NCBI GenBank assembly: GCA_003223935.1
Contig: QHXQ01000025.1
Coordinates: 1 to 64,000 of the forward strand
Direction: 5' to 3'
Source: Acidobacteriota bacterium
Lineage (GTDB): Bacteria > Acidobacteriota > Blastocatellia > Pyrinomonadales > Pyrinomonadaceae
Length of the DNA stretch: 64,000 bases
Shown: positions 51,271 through 60,305 of the stretch, piece by piece
Numbering within the stretch: position 1 is the first letter of the stretch
How the letters are laid out: the number at the start of each line of letters is the position of its first letter
Position numbers and translations under genes: made by a program
The notes under the pieces: generated by a model
The model's database searches: none
Seen by the model: the letters and a program-made list of their open reading frames with translations, nothing else
What the model was told of the DNA's origin: nothing

Positions 51271-52869
51271 ATGAAGCCGGGCGACTATCGCCGCGATTAT
51301 GCAGCTTACTGCGCTGCGTTGGCGCGCGCACGCTACGATTTTCATGTGGGGCGCGCGCCGGAGTTGCAACTCGCGCCGCTCCATGAACGTTACGCCGATT
51401 TGTGGACGCGCGAACGGCTCGCCGAACTTGAGCAAGCGCAACGCGACACGCCCGCACAGTTTGAGACCGAGCGCACGGCCCTTCGTCGGCTGCTCAACGT
51501 CGCGCGGCTTGGTTACATCGCCGCGCAGACGCGCGAGGTCGCGGCCGAGTTGGCTCGTTGCGAAGCAGCCGCACAGATCGCTTGGCCCGACGCGCGCGTG
51601 GCAGCGACCGATGCGCCGACTTTGATCGCAAACGAGCCGGACGCCCCGCGCCGCCGCGAACTCGCCGCGCGCCAACGTGACGCGCTTCAGTCTTGCGACG
51701 ATCTACGCGCCGCGCATCTCAACACACTGAACACGACGGCCGCCGCGCTCGGCTTCACCTCTCACTTTGCGTTGCTCGATGAGGCGACGCAGACCGACGA
51801 GCAAACAATGACGGCCGCGGCCGGCGCACTGCTCGCACGCACGGGCGATGCTTATCGTGAGCATCTGCACGCATGGGCCGCGCGCCATCTGCCGCCGCCG
51901 CAGGCCCGCACGCCCATCTTCGCCGACAGCCTCTTCTTCGCCCGCCTCGCGCAGTTCGATCAACGCTTCCCTGCGTCTGATCTGGCGCGGACTTACGCTG
52001 CAACCATGTCCGGCCTCGGCATTCGCGTCGAGCGACAGACGAACTTGCGCGTCGAGTGGATAGCAGGCTCCATACAGACAGCGGCGCAGACCGCGCAGCT
52101 ATTCGCGCAGTCTGCGCGGCCATTGAACGCTATCTGTTTCGATCTCGCTCCGCCGACGGATGTGCACCTCGTCGTCGGCACAAACGGCGGCGCGGAAGCT
52201 TATCGCGCGTTCTTTCAAGCGGCGGGCGGCGCACAACAACTCGCTTGGGTCTCGCGCGATATGGCCGAGCGTTATCCAGAGTTTGTGCGCGGGCCTGACG
52301 CGACGACGCGCGCCGCTTACGGCTTCTTGTTTCGCCATCTGCTCCACGATCCCGCGTGGCTCGAAGCGCAACGCGGACTGAAGGCGTCGGACGCCAAGAC
52401 GACGGCGGGCGCATTCGCGCTCGTCGAATTGCATGACGTACGCCGTTGCTGCGCGCAACTGCTGCACGAACAGATGCTCGCAACAGCAAGCGACCCGCGC
52501 GCTGAAAATCTCGCCGTCGAATATGCGGCGACGCTCACGGATGCGACCGGCTTCGCGTATGATCCGGCGCTGCACTTGTGGGCCAGCACGAAGCACTTGA
52601 GCACGATGCGTCCTGCGTCGTGCTCGCAGATGTTGCTGCCGCCGGCTTCGGCTTTGCGTGCGTGTCTATTCGCCGTCGTGCTGGGCGAGCATCTGCGGAC
52701 GCGCCATGGTCTGCGTTGGTGGACGACGCGCACGGCCGGCGACGAGTTGATCGATCTGTGGAACACAGGCGCGCGCTACACGGTCGAGGAGTTAGCGTCC
52801 TTAATCGGCGCGGGCGCGCTCGACGTTGAGTTGCTAGCGGACTCATTGCTGCGAGTCACCAATGAGTAG
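51271..52869 (+). CDS. M3/M2-type peptidase fold protein with lost zinc site
   Basis: The 532-residue all-helical protein resembles oligoendopeptidases of the M3/M2 superfamily without signal peptide. Alignment by eye of DVHLVVGTNGGAEAYRAFFQ with family members (where a G-G-x-x-D-Y-x-x-F-F stretch leads into HEAGH) places QAAGG (about residues 316-320) where the HExxH zinc motif belongs: both histidines and the glutamate are gone. The downstream glutamate helix (EYAATLTD) is not clearly conserved either. It is therefore probably a pseudo-peptidase with a binding or regulatory role, if the family call is right. ATG 51271 starts in a heptad-rich region without a clear ribosome site. Confidence 0.6.
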   Translation: MKPGDYRRDYAAYCAALARARYDFHVGRAPELQLAPLHERYADLWTRERLAELEQAQRDTPAQFETERTALRRLLNVARLGYIAAQTREVAAELARCEAAAQIAWPDARVAATDAPTLIANEPDAPRRRELAARQRDALQSCDDLRAAHLNTLNTTAAALGFTSHFALLDEATQTDEQTMTAAAGALLARTGDAYREHLHAWAARHLPPPQARTPIFADSLFFARLAQFDQRFPASDLARTYAATMSGLGIRVERQTNLRVEWIAGSIQTAAQTAQLFAQSARPLNAICFDLAPPTDVHLVVGTNGGAEAYRAFFQAAGGAQQLAWVSRDMAERYPEFVRGPDATTRAAYGFLFRHLLHDPAWLEAQRGLKASDAKTTAGAFALVELHDVRRCCAQLLHEQMLATASDPRAENLAVEYAATLTDATGFAYDPALHLWASTKHLSTMRPASCSQMLLPPASALRACLFAVVLGEHLRTRHGLRWWTTRTAGDELIDLWNTGARYTVEELASLIGAGALDVELLADSLLRVTNE

Positions 52870-52955
52870 CTCTTATCTGATTCGTGCGCGCCTCGTGTGG
52901 CTTGGTGGTTTATCATCTGTTCATGTCTTAATCGTAAACTTTATTCGAGCGGAAT

Positions 52956-54080
52956 ATGATGCGACGTGTGCCGGTGCGACTGAGCGGCGGTCGTGGTTAT
53001 GAGATTGAGATCGATGCGGGTGCGCTCGACAATTTGGGCGCGACGGCGCGGCGTGTGCTCGCACCGACGGCGCGCCGTTGTGCGATCATCTCTAATCGGC
53101 GCGTCTTCGATCTCTACGGCGCAACGGTCGTCGAGAGTCTCCGCGCGCAAGGGTTCGGCGTCGCGTCGTTGTTGATTGGCGATGGCGAGCGGCACAAGTC
53201 TCTGCGCGTGGCCGAGCGCGTGTTGGAGTCTCTGGCTGCGCTTGGTTTGGAGCGGAGCGACGCGGTCGTTGCCTTGGGCGGCGGCGTGGTGGGCGATCTG
53301 GCGGGCTTCGTGGCGGCCGTCTATTTGCGCGGCATCGCTTGGTTGCAAGCGCCGACCACGCTGCTCGCGCAGATTGATGCCTCGGTCGGCGGTAAGACGG
53401 CGGTCAACACGCGCACCGGTAAGAATCTGATCGGCGCGTTTCATCAACCGCGCGCCGTCGTGATTGACACGCGCACGCTTCAGACACTGCCGCCGCGCGA
53501 GTTGACCGCCGGTTGGTGTGAAGCGATCAAGCAGGGCGCAATCGGCAGCCGTCGCCTGTTTGCGCAGACACGCAACTATCTGTTGCACGCAAACGCAACT
53601 GAGTCATCCGCACAGTTAAGCGATCTGATCGCGGCGCAGTGTGCGTTCAAAGCGCGCGTGGTCGCGGGCGACGAGCGCGAGTCAGTGGCGCGCACAGACG
53701 CGCGCTCGCGGCGCATCCTGAACTTCGGCCACACGGTCGCGCACGCGCTCGAAGCTGTAACAAACTTTCGCCGCTTTCGGCATGGCGAAGCGGTCGGACG
53801 CGGCATGCTTGCGGCCGCGGAAATTTCAAACCGGCTAGGTTTGCTGCCGAGTTCGGAGTTAGAATTATTGCGCGCGACCGTCCGGTTAGCCGGGCGCTTG
53901 CCGCACGCGGACGATCTCGATGCGGGCCTGTTGCTCAGCGCATTGGCGGGCGACAAAAAATCCGTTGGCGGGCACGTGCAGTGGGTGCTCTTGGAACGGA
54001 TCGGGCGCACGAGGATCGTTAGCGGGCGAGAGATTCCGCCAAAAATTTTGCGCGCCTCACTCCGCGCTGCGCTTATCTGA
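52956..54080 (+). CDS. aroB: 3-dehydroquinate synthase
   Basis: AroB makes 3-dehydroquinate from DAHP, the second step of the shikimate pathway. The 374-residue protein has the NAD-binding GGGVVGDLAGFVAAVYLRGIAW, the TTLLAQIDASVGGKTAVN block with metal- and substrate-binding residues, KNLIGAFHQP, and a late HTVAHALEAVTNFRRFRHGEAVGRGM carrying a zinc ligand. Slightly longer than usual at the C-terminus. Two adjacent ATGs (52956, 52959). Other aro genes are not in the window. Confidence 0.93.
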   Translation: MMRRVPVRLSGGRGYEIEIDAGALDNLGATARRVLAPTARRCAIISNRRVFDLYGATVVESLRAQGFGVASLLIGDGERHKSLRVAERVLESLAALGLERSDAVVALGGGVVGDLAGFVAAVYLRGIAWLQAPTTLLAQIDASVGGKTAVNTRTGKNLIGAFHQPRAVVIDTRTLQTLPPRELTAGWCEAIKQGAIGSRRLFAQTRNYLLHANATESSAQLSDLIAAQCAFKARVVAGDERESVARTDARSRRILNFGHTVAHALEAVTNFRRFRHGEAVGRGMLAAAEISNRLGLLPSSELELLRATVRLAGRLPHADDLDAGLLLSALAGDKKSVGGHVQWVLLERIGRTRIVSGREIPPKILRASLRAALI

Positions 54081-54115
54081 AGCGCGCAAGCCGTCCGTTC
54101 GTAAAGGGAGGGGCC

Positions 54116-54511
54116 ATGAGGCAAACCGTTGAGTTCAGCGCCGCCAAGCGACGCATGCAGGGCGGCTCGCGCCTGAACTTTCTGATCGTGATGGCGATCT
54201 TGATCGCCGCCGGTTACGTCGGCTATCAAGTTGTCCCTGTCGTCTATCGTGCGACGCTGCTCGAATCGTTCATGCAAGACACGGTGAACAACGCGGCCGT
54301 GGCGAACAAGAGCACTGCTTGGGTGGATCAACAGATACGCGGCAACGCAGAAGACTACGGCCTACCAAAAGACGCGCTGATCGAGACACGGCAAGATAAT
54401 GGACGCTTAGAAACACACGTCAAATTCACCCGCACGATCCCGCTCGTCGTCACAACCTACGAATACAAATTCGACCACACAGTCAGGAGCACCACCATCT
54501 CGACGAGTTAA
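54116..54511 (+). CDS. Hypothetical small membrane protein, 131 residues
   Basis: GGGAGGGG lies just before ATG 54116. The product has a basic cytoplasmic N-terminus, one membrane helix (about 20-40, LNFLIVMAILIAAGYVGYQVV), and a soluble domain with a late beta strand TRTIPLVVTTYEYKFDH. This is similar in layout to DUF4845-type small envelope proteins, but I cannot assign it firmly. It follows aroB by 35 bases. Confidence 0.68.
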   Translation: MRQTVEFSAAKRRMQGGSRLNFLIVMAILIAAGYVGYQVVPVVYRATLLESFMQDTVNNAAVANKSTAWVDQQIRGNAEDYGLPKDALIETRQDNGRLETHVKFTRTIPLVVTTYEYKFDHTVRSTTISTS

Positions 54512-54618
54512 AGTAGAAAAGCGAAAGAAGAAAGTGCAGGACACACCTACGGCGTGCATCTGAAAAAGCTCAGAGTGATGCTCTGTTCTAACTCTCTCAC
54601 TTCGCCTTTTTACTTTGC

Positions 54619-56496
54619 TTACGCTGCGACCTTCGCGCCGAGTGAGCTTTGGAGTTGGACGAGCGCGAGCGGGGCTGAGGCGAGCCAAGTGGTCGGGCAG
54701 ACGCCGCAGCGTGTGCATTGGCTGACGGATGGACAGGGCGCGGTCGAGCGTGCCACTTGCGCGCGCTCGTGTTCTTGTTGCAGGAAGGCGCGGCCCAAGC
54801 CTGCGTCCACAATCTCCCACGGCAACACTTCATCATAACTGCGCGCGCGGCTCGTGTGTTGGCTTGCGTCTGTGTTGGTTTCGCGCAACGCCGCGTTTAA
54901 GTCGCCGCCGTTGCGCGCCATCGCGTCGATCACTTGGCCGATGGTGCGGTCGCCCGAAGAGAAGAGAGCTTGCTCGTGCGCGATGCGCGCAGACATCGCG
55001 CGCACCTCGACGTTCGGAATCCGCGCGAGTTGTTTGCAGACCCACTTGAGGCGGCGCTTCAACTCACGCTCTGCGCAGATCGGCTCCCATTGAAATGGCG
55101 TGTTCGGCTTGGGCACGAAACCGTTAAGAGCCGGAATGATCTTGCCGGCGCGCCCGAAGCGTTTGCCCGCTTCGAGCATCCGATCCTTGATGCGCTCGAC
55201 GAGCTTGACCATCTCCGCGAGGTCTTCATCAGTTTCGGTCGGCAAGCCCACCATCAGGTAGAGCTTGATCGTCAACATGCCGCGATCAAAGACCGCGCCG
55301 CAGATGTCCACAATCTCGTCGTTCGTCAGATTTTTGTTGATGACTTTGCGCAAGCGATCCGAGCCGGTCTCAGGCGCAACGGCGATCTGTTGGTCGCGCG
55401 ATTCGACGAGCGCGTCGAGCAGTTCATCTTCGATCTGATCAAGCCTTAGGCTTGAGACCGAGATGCGATAGTCCAGCGCGCGCAGGCCCTGCAAGATTTC
55501 ACTGATCTCCGGGTGATCGCAGACGGCCGTTGAGACCAAACCGATCTTATCAGTCTTCGCGCGCCACTCCTTCGCCTTCGCCAGAATATCGCGCGCAGGC
55601 ACGACGCGCGGCGGCCAATAATTAAAACCCGCCCAGCAGAAGCGACAGCCTTGCGAGCAACCGCGCGAAATTTCGACGAGGAAGCGTTCGCCCATCTCCG
55701 CTTCAGGGGCCCAGATGACAGTCGCAGGCGCGAACACCTCTTGCGCGCGCAGTTGCTCCGCGACCTCAAACTCACCGCGCCGCAGCGCACGCCTGAGCGT
55801 CCCTTCCTTCGGATTCTCGGCTGCAACCGCGCGCCCGACGCGCTCAGGCACGCCCGTCTCGATCGGCGTGTAAGCCGCAATCGTGCCGTTCTCGTTGTAA
55901 GCGACCTCGTAGAGCGACGGCACATAGAAGCCGCGTCCGTGTCGTGCGAGCGCGAGCAGCAAATCTTCTTTCGTGCCTTCGTTCTCGAAGATCGCATTGA
56001 CCAGTTGCGGCACAAGTATCTCGCCTTCGCCGACGCCGATCACGTCCGTGAATTCGGCAATCGGTTCGGGGTTGAGAAACGACGCCGCGCCGCCCATCAA
56101 GATCAGAGGATCGCGTGCCATACGCTCGCGCGCCCACACCGGCACACCCGCAAGGCGCAGCACGCGCGCCATGTTCAGGTAATCTGTCTCAAAGGAGATG
56201 GAGAAGGCGATCAGATCGAAAGCGCGCACAGGCGTCTGCGTCTCGAACGAGAGGAGCGGCGCGCCCGTCTTCTCATACTCGCGCAGTTCCTGTTCGTCCG
56301 GCAGAAAGACGCGCTCGCACGCGACATCGGGAATGTTATTAAACAGATCGTAAACCGACTGAAAACCCAGATTCGCCATCCCGACCGCATACACGTTCGG
56401 ATAACAGAGCGCGACGCGCAACTGCGCGCCCCGCTTCACCACGTAGCCCTCTTCGGTGGCGAGTTTCCGCCGGTAGCTTTCGATAATTCGCTTCAT
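54619..56496 (-). CDS. Radical SAM protein with B12-binding-like N-terminus (TIGR03960-like)
   Basis: A 625-residue protein whose N-terminal half resembles a cobalamin-binding Rossmann domain (RVALCYPNVYAVGMANLGFQSVY) and whose centre is a radical SAM domain with EISRGCSQGCRFCWAGF, supplying the three cysteines for a 4Fe-4S cluster. Later segments AVAPETGSDRLRKVINKNLT and FYLMVGLPTETDED type (here KLYLMVGLPTETDEDL) are characteristic. Family members of this kind often occur beside a second, smaller gene; it is absent here. The C-terminal CTRCGVC may hold another metal. Reaction unknown. It lies downstream of rpoD on the same strand. Confidence 0.85.
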   Translation of the reverse strand: MKRIIESYRRKLATEEGYVVKRGAQLRVALCYPNVYAVGMANLGFQSVYDLFNNIPDVACERVFLPDEQELREYEKTGAPLLSFETQTPVRAFDLIAFSISFETDYLNMARVLRLAGVPVWARERMARDPLILMGGAASFLNPEPIAEFTDVIGVGEGEILVPQLVNAIFENEGTKEDLLLALARHGRGFYVPSLYEVAYNENGTIAAYTPIETGVPERVGRAVAAENPKEGTLRRALRRGEFEVAEQLRAQEVFAPATVIWAPEAEMGERFLVEISRGCSQGCRFCWAGFNYWPPRVVPARDILAKAKEWRAKTDKIGLVSTAVCDHPEISEILQGLRALDYRISVSSLRLDQIEDELLDALVESRDQQIAVAPETGSDRLRKVINKNLTNDEIVDICGAVFDRGMLTIKLYLMVGLPTETDEDLAEMVKLVERIKDRMLEAGKRFGRAGKIIPALNGFVPKPNTPFQWEPICAERELKRRLKWVCKQLARIPNVEVRAMSARIAHEQALFSSGDRTIGQVIDAMARNGGDLNAALRETNTDASQHTSRARSYDEVLPWEIVDAGLGRAFLQQEHERAQVARSTAPCPSVSQCTRCGVCPTTWLASAPLALVQLQSSLGAKVAA

Positions 56497-56510
56497 TAAA
56501 ACTGCCTGTT

Positions 56511-56618
56511 GTTCGTTGTCAGTGGTCAGTTATCTGTCTGTGTTTGATGCTTACGGAGGGGTTTCAGAGGCATCTCGCAAATGAAAAACAAAGAACGATT
56601 GACTGCTGACAACAAACA
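56511..56618. repeat. Inverted repeat between rpoD and the radical SAM gene
   Basis: GTTCGTTGTCAGTGGTCAGT (56511-56530) and 56598-56618 are partial complements (about 14 of 20), separated by 67 bases. GTCAGTG/GTCAGTT units resemble the 48428 element. The rpoD stop is at 56620, next to the right arm. Confidence 0.6.
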
Positions 56619-56619
56619 T

Positions 56620-58350
56620 TCACTGCCTTGTGCTTTCGAGGAATGCTTTGAGCTTACGCGAGCGCGACGGATGGCGCAACTTCCTAAGCGCCTTCGCTTC
56701 GATCTGGCGGATGCGTTCGCGCGTGACGGCGAAGTGTTGGCCGACCTCTTCGAGTGTGTGCTCTGAGCCGGTCGTGCCCAAGCCGAAGCGCATCTTGATG
56801 ACCTTCTCTTCGCGCGGCGTCAAGGTGGCCAAAACTTCGTCCGTGATCTCGCGCAGGTTTGAGGCGACGACCGCATCGGCCGGATTCAGAATTGACTTGT
56901 CTTCGAGGAAATCACCGAGGTGCGAATCTTCCTCTTCGCCGATTGGTGTTTCGAGCGAGATCGGTTCCTGCGCGATCTTCAAAACCTTGCGCACCTTCGA
57001 CACGGGGATATCCATCTTGCGTGCGATCTCTTCGCTCGTCGGCTCGCGCCCCAACTCCTGCACGAGCGCGCGGCTGGTGCGAATGAGTTTATTGATCGTC
57101 TCGATCATATGGACAGGAATGCGGATCGTTCTGGCTTGATCGGCAATCGCGCGTGTGATCGCTTGACGAATCCACCACGTCGCGTAGGTCGAGAACTTAT
57201 AACCACGCCGCCACTCGAATTTATCCACGGCCTTCATCAAGCCGATGTTGCCCTCTTGGATGAGATCGAGAAATTGCAGGCCGCGATTCGTGTACTTCTT
57301 GGCAATCGAGACGACGAGGCGCAGGTTCGCTTCGATCAATTCGCGTTTGGCTTGCGAGGTCTCTTGCTCGCCGATGGTGATCGCTTGGAGTGAACGTTTG
57401 ATCTCGATGGGTGAGACGTAAGTCTCCTGTTCGATCAGTTGCAGCTTGCGTTTCGCATTCGAGATGACGCGCTTGTAGTCGCGTGCTTCTTCCGGTTTGA
57501 TCCGCTTCTTGCCCAGCCGCTCTGTGTACTTCTCTATGTCGCGCTCGGCGGCGCGCACCTCTTTGTAAGCATCGCTGATGGCATCAATCAGACGCTTGCG
57601 CGCGCGCTCGGTCAGGTTGAGTTGGCCGATCTCTTGCGCGATCTCAAGCCGTAGGCGCGCGACCTTGCGTTGCAGGCGCAAGAGCTTCTTAGATTTTTTG
57701 CCGCGCAATAATTTTTGCTCGGCGCGCAGTTTGTCCCACTCTTTCAAGCCCGCTTTGAAATGCTTGCGGATGTTGCCGATGCCTTCGAGCGTCCATTGCA
57801 AATACTCATCAGCTTTATCCTCTTGCCCTGTGAGTTCCGCTTGATCGGAGAAGTTGACCACGTCGCGTATGTTGAGCGTGCCGGCTTCGAGTTCCTCACC
57901 GATCTTGACCAGTTCGTTGACGGCGATGGGCGAGCGCGAGATGGCTTTTTGTGTTTTAAGTTGCCCGCGCTCGATCCGCTTGGCGATGGAGACTTCGCCC
58001 TCGCGCGTCAAGAGCGGCACGACGCCCATCTCGCGCAAGTAGAGCCGGACGGGATCGTTCGTCTTCTCAAGCGCGCCGGCCGAGAGATCGAGTTCGAGGT
58101 CTTCGTCGAGCGCATCATCCTCGTCAATCACGACGACGGCCGCCGCTTGTTCGATCAGGCGCTCGTCGGAATCTGCGACCGTGATGTTCGAGCCTTCGAG
58201 CTTCGAGAGCACATCTTCGATGTCGTCGGGCGAGACGACATTGTCGGGCAACTCGCGATTCAGATCGTCGAAGCTCAGAAACTTCTTGTCGCCGCCCAAC
58301 TCCAACAGGCGTTGCACCACGTCGTCCTGATCTTTCTCTTCCATCGCCAT
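56620..58350 (-). CDS. rpoD: Primary sigma factor RpoD
   Basis: The 576-residue sigma-70 factor has region 1.1 ([20 protein letters not shown]), region 1.2 ([21 protein letters not shown]), a non-conserved basic region, regions 2.1-2.4 including [22 protein letters not shown], region 3, and region 4.2 with the helix-turn-helix [21 protein letters not shown]. It directs RNA polymerase to TTGACA/TATAAT promoters, in keeping with the promoters seen here. I start at ATG 58350 (or 58344); the open frame continues upstream only through a heptad palindrome. It follows dnaG. Confidence 0.95.
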   Translation of the reverse strand: MAMEEKDQDDVVQRLLELGGDKKFLSFDDLNRELPDNVVSPDDIEDVLSKLEGSNITVADSDERLIEQAAAVVVIDEDDALDEDLELDLSAGALEKTNDPVRLYLREMGVVPLLTREGEVSIAKRIERGQLKTQKAISRSPIAVNELVKIGEELEAGTLNIRDVVNFSDQAELTGQEDKADEYLQWTLEGIGNIRKHFKAGLKEWDKLRAEQKLLRGKKSKKLLRLQRKVARLRLEIAQEIGQLNLTERARKRLIDAISDAYKEVRAAERDIEKYTERLGKKRIKPEEARDYKRVISNAKRKLQLIEQETYVSPIEIKRSLQAITIGEQETSQAKRELIEANLRLVVSIAKKYTNRGLQFLDLIQEGNIGLMKAVDKFEWRRGYKFSTYATWWIRQAITRAIADQARTIRIPVHMIETINKLIRTSRALVQELGREPTSEEIARKMDIPVSKVRKVLKIAQEPISLETPIGEEEDSHLGDFLEDKSILNPADAVVASNLREITDEVLATLTPREEKVIKMRFGLGTTGSEHTLEEVGQHFAVTRERIRQIEAKALRKLRHPSRSRKLKAFLESTRQ

Positions 58351-58358
58351 CTTCGTCT

Positions 58359-58451
58359 GCGGATTGTGGAATGCGGATTTCGGATTGAAAAAAAACGCTT
58401 CGGCTTGCGCGATTGTAGAATCCACTATCCGAATCCCGCAATCCGCAATCG
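58359..58451. repeat. Inverted heptad array, GCGGATT type, between dnaG and rpoD
   Basis: Left arm 58359-58386: GCGGATT, GTGGAAT, GCGGATT, TCGGATT. Right arm 58420-58451 is complementary (ATCCACT, ATCCGAA, TCCCGCA, ATCCGCA). The left arm ends 8 bases from the rpoD start, and the right arm touches the dnaG stop codon. Confidence 0.88.
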
Positions 58452-60272
58452 CTACTGTCGCGGCAATAGCGCGTTACGCTGCCGCGTCCAGTCAAGACTT
58501 TCCATGACCAAAGTATCGCGGCGCGCTTCGTCGCCTGCGCGCTCAGCCGCCGCGATCTCTGCGCTCAACTCTTTCAGACGCCGCTCGACACGCATTAGTC
58601 TGAGCGTCGTCAAACAACTCTCAGCCGCCGCCAGCACTTCATCGGTCGCTTCGCCCTCAGCCCGCTCAGGTTCGCTCCACCAGACGAGCGCGACCAGCTT
58701 GCGCAACTCTTCATCGTCCGTTGCGACGCGCTCGTTCAAACTATCAAAGTCAACACGCGCGTCTGCTTCGTCCAACTCTTTGAGCGCGGCAAAGAGCGGC
58801 GCGGTCGGCAAGTCTGTATAAACATCTGCGTCCAACTGTGGCAACACTTCGCGGCGCAACTCCGCATCATGCACAAGCAGTTCGAGCAAACGTTGCTCGG
58901 CAACGGTCGGCGGCACGCGTGCCGCCTCGGTCACCTGCTGTTTGACGTCCGCCGCAGGTGCGCTCGACGGCGCGGTGACATCTTTCCAGAGTGCGCGCCG
59001 CAAGCCCGCGTCTTCCACTCGCAATGCGTCCAGCGCCTGATCGAAATAGTCGCGGCGCTGGATGCGATCACGGACGACGCGGACGAACGGCAACACTTCT
59101 TTAACCGCCTCGCCTTTGTCCGGTGGATTGTGAAGGTTGCGTCCCCGCGTCGCCTGATCTAACACGAACTGAATGAAGGTCTGCGCCTTACCACGGCGCT
59201 CGTGATACGCTTCGACGCCGTGCGCCTTGATGAACTCGTCCGGGTCTGCGCCGTCGGGCAAGACCAAGATTTTGATCTCGAAATCTTCCGGTAGCAGCGT
59301 TTCGATTGCGCGCTGCGCCGCCTTCACCCCTGCCCGGTCACCATCATAGTTGACGACCACTTTGCGCGCAAACCGGCCCAACAGCTTCACCTGCTCCGGC
59401 GTCAGCGCTGTCCCCAAACTCGCCACCATATTGCGCACGCCTGCTTGATACGGGATGATCAGATCGAGATAACCTTCAACGAGGATCGCAAACCCTTTGC
59501 GCCTGATCTCATCGCGCGTCAGATGCAGCCCGTACAGGTGTCTGCCCTTCGTGTACGCGGCCGTCTCCGGCGAGTTCAAATACTTCGGCTCTTGCTCAGA
59601 TGTCAGCACGCGCCCGCCAAACGCGACCGCGCGCCCTTGCGCATCCAGCACCGGAAAGATCACGCGCCCACGAAAGCGATCATAAAATCCGCCGCCATCT
59701 TTTTTAACGACCAATCCGCTCCGCTCAATCTGCGCCGCCGTCGTACCCTTGCGTTTCAGATGTGAGCTAAGTCCATCCCAACTGTTCGGCGCAAAGCCAA
59801 GCCGGAAAGCCTTTTGCGTCTCTTCGCTAATGCTGCGCCCCTCGATGTACTCGCGCGCCGCCTGCGCCTCGCCGCCGTCTTGCGTCAACTGCTGCTCCCA
59901 CCATTCGAGCGCCCAAGTATTCAACTCGATAACTTCATCCGCCTCGCGTCGCCGCGCCTCGTAGCGTTTATCCTCCTCCAGCACGGGCAGCGGCACGTTC
60001 ACCTTCTCCGCCACGATCCTGATGGCTTCTGGAAACGACACGCGCTCGATCTCCATCACGAAGTTGAAGACTGATCCGCCTTTGCCGCAGCCGAAGCAAT
60101 AGAAAATATCCTTCGCCGGATTGACCGAAAACGATGGCGTCTTCTCCTGATGAAACGGACAACACGCCATCCAGTTCGCGCCCTTCTTCTTCAACGCGAC
60201 GTAATCCTGTATGACGCGCACGATGTCCGCTTGGCGTCTTAGATCGTCAATGAATGTCTGCGGGAAGCGCAC
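58452..60272 (-). CDS. dnaG: DNA primase
   Basis: Makes RNA primers for replication. The 606-residue protein has the CHC2 zinc domain ([17 protein letters not shown] followed by [10 protein letters not shown]), a RNA-polymerase core, a TOPRIM domain with [14 protein letters not shown] and the DGDRAG metal motif in [15 protein letters not shown], and a C-terminal DnaB-interaction region. Complete and canonical. rpoD follows after the heptad palindrome, reproducing part of the classic macromolecular synthesis operon; rpsU is missing. Confidence 0.95.
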   Translation of the reverse strand: MRFPQTFIDDLRRQADIVRVIQDYVALKKKGANWMACCPFHQEKTPSFSVNPAKDIFYCFGCGKGGSVFNFVMEIERVSFPEAIRIVAEKVNVPLPVLEEDKRYEARRREADEVIELNTWALEWWEQQLTQDGGEAQAAREYIEGRSISEETQKAFRLGFAPNSWDGLSSHLKRKGTTAAQIERSGLVVKKDGGGFYDRFRGRVIFPVLDAQGRAVAFGGRVLTSEQEPKYLNSPETAAYTKGRHLYGLHLTRDEIRRKGFAILVEGYLDLIIPYQAGVRNMVASLGTALTPEQVKLLGRFARKVVVNYDGDRAGVKAAQRAIETLLPEDFEIKILVLPDGADPDEFIKAHGVEAYHERRGKAQTFIQFVLDQATRGRNLHNPPDKGEAVKEVLPFVRVVRDRIQRRDYFDQALDALRVEDAGLRRALWKDVTAPSSAPAADVKQQVTEAARVPPTVAEQRLLELLVHDAELRREVLPQLDADVYTDLPTAPLFAALKELDEADARVDFDSLNERVATDDEELRKLVALVWWSEPERAEGEATDEVLAAAESCLTTLRLMRVERRLKELSAEIAAAERAGDEARRDTLVMESLDWTRQRNALLPRQ

Positions 60273-60305
60273 GAATGTATCAACGAATCAGATCGGCAAA
60301 AATTA

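Noticed and set aside
54512..54618. Terminator between the small membrane protein and radical SAM genes
   Set aside because: Only a 5-bp CAGAG/CTCTG hairpin without a T run; too weak to call.
58351..58425. N-terminal extension of RpoD
   Set aside because: The extra residues are encoded by the heptad palindrome and do not resemble sigma region 1.1, which begins properly after ATG 58350. The same reasoning removes extensions of the M16 and nitroreductase genes.
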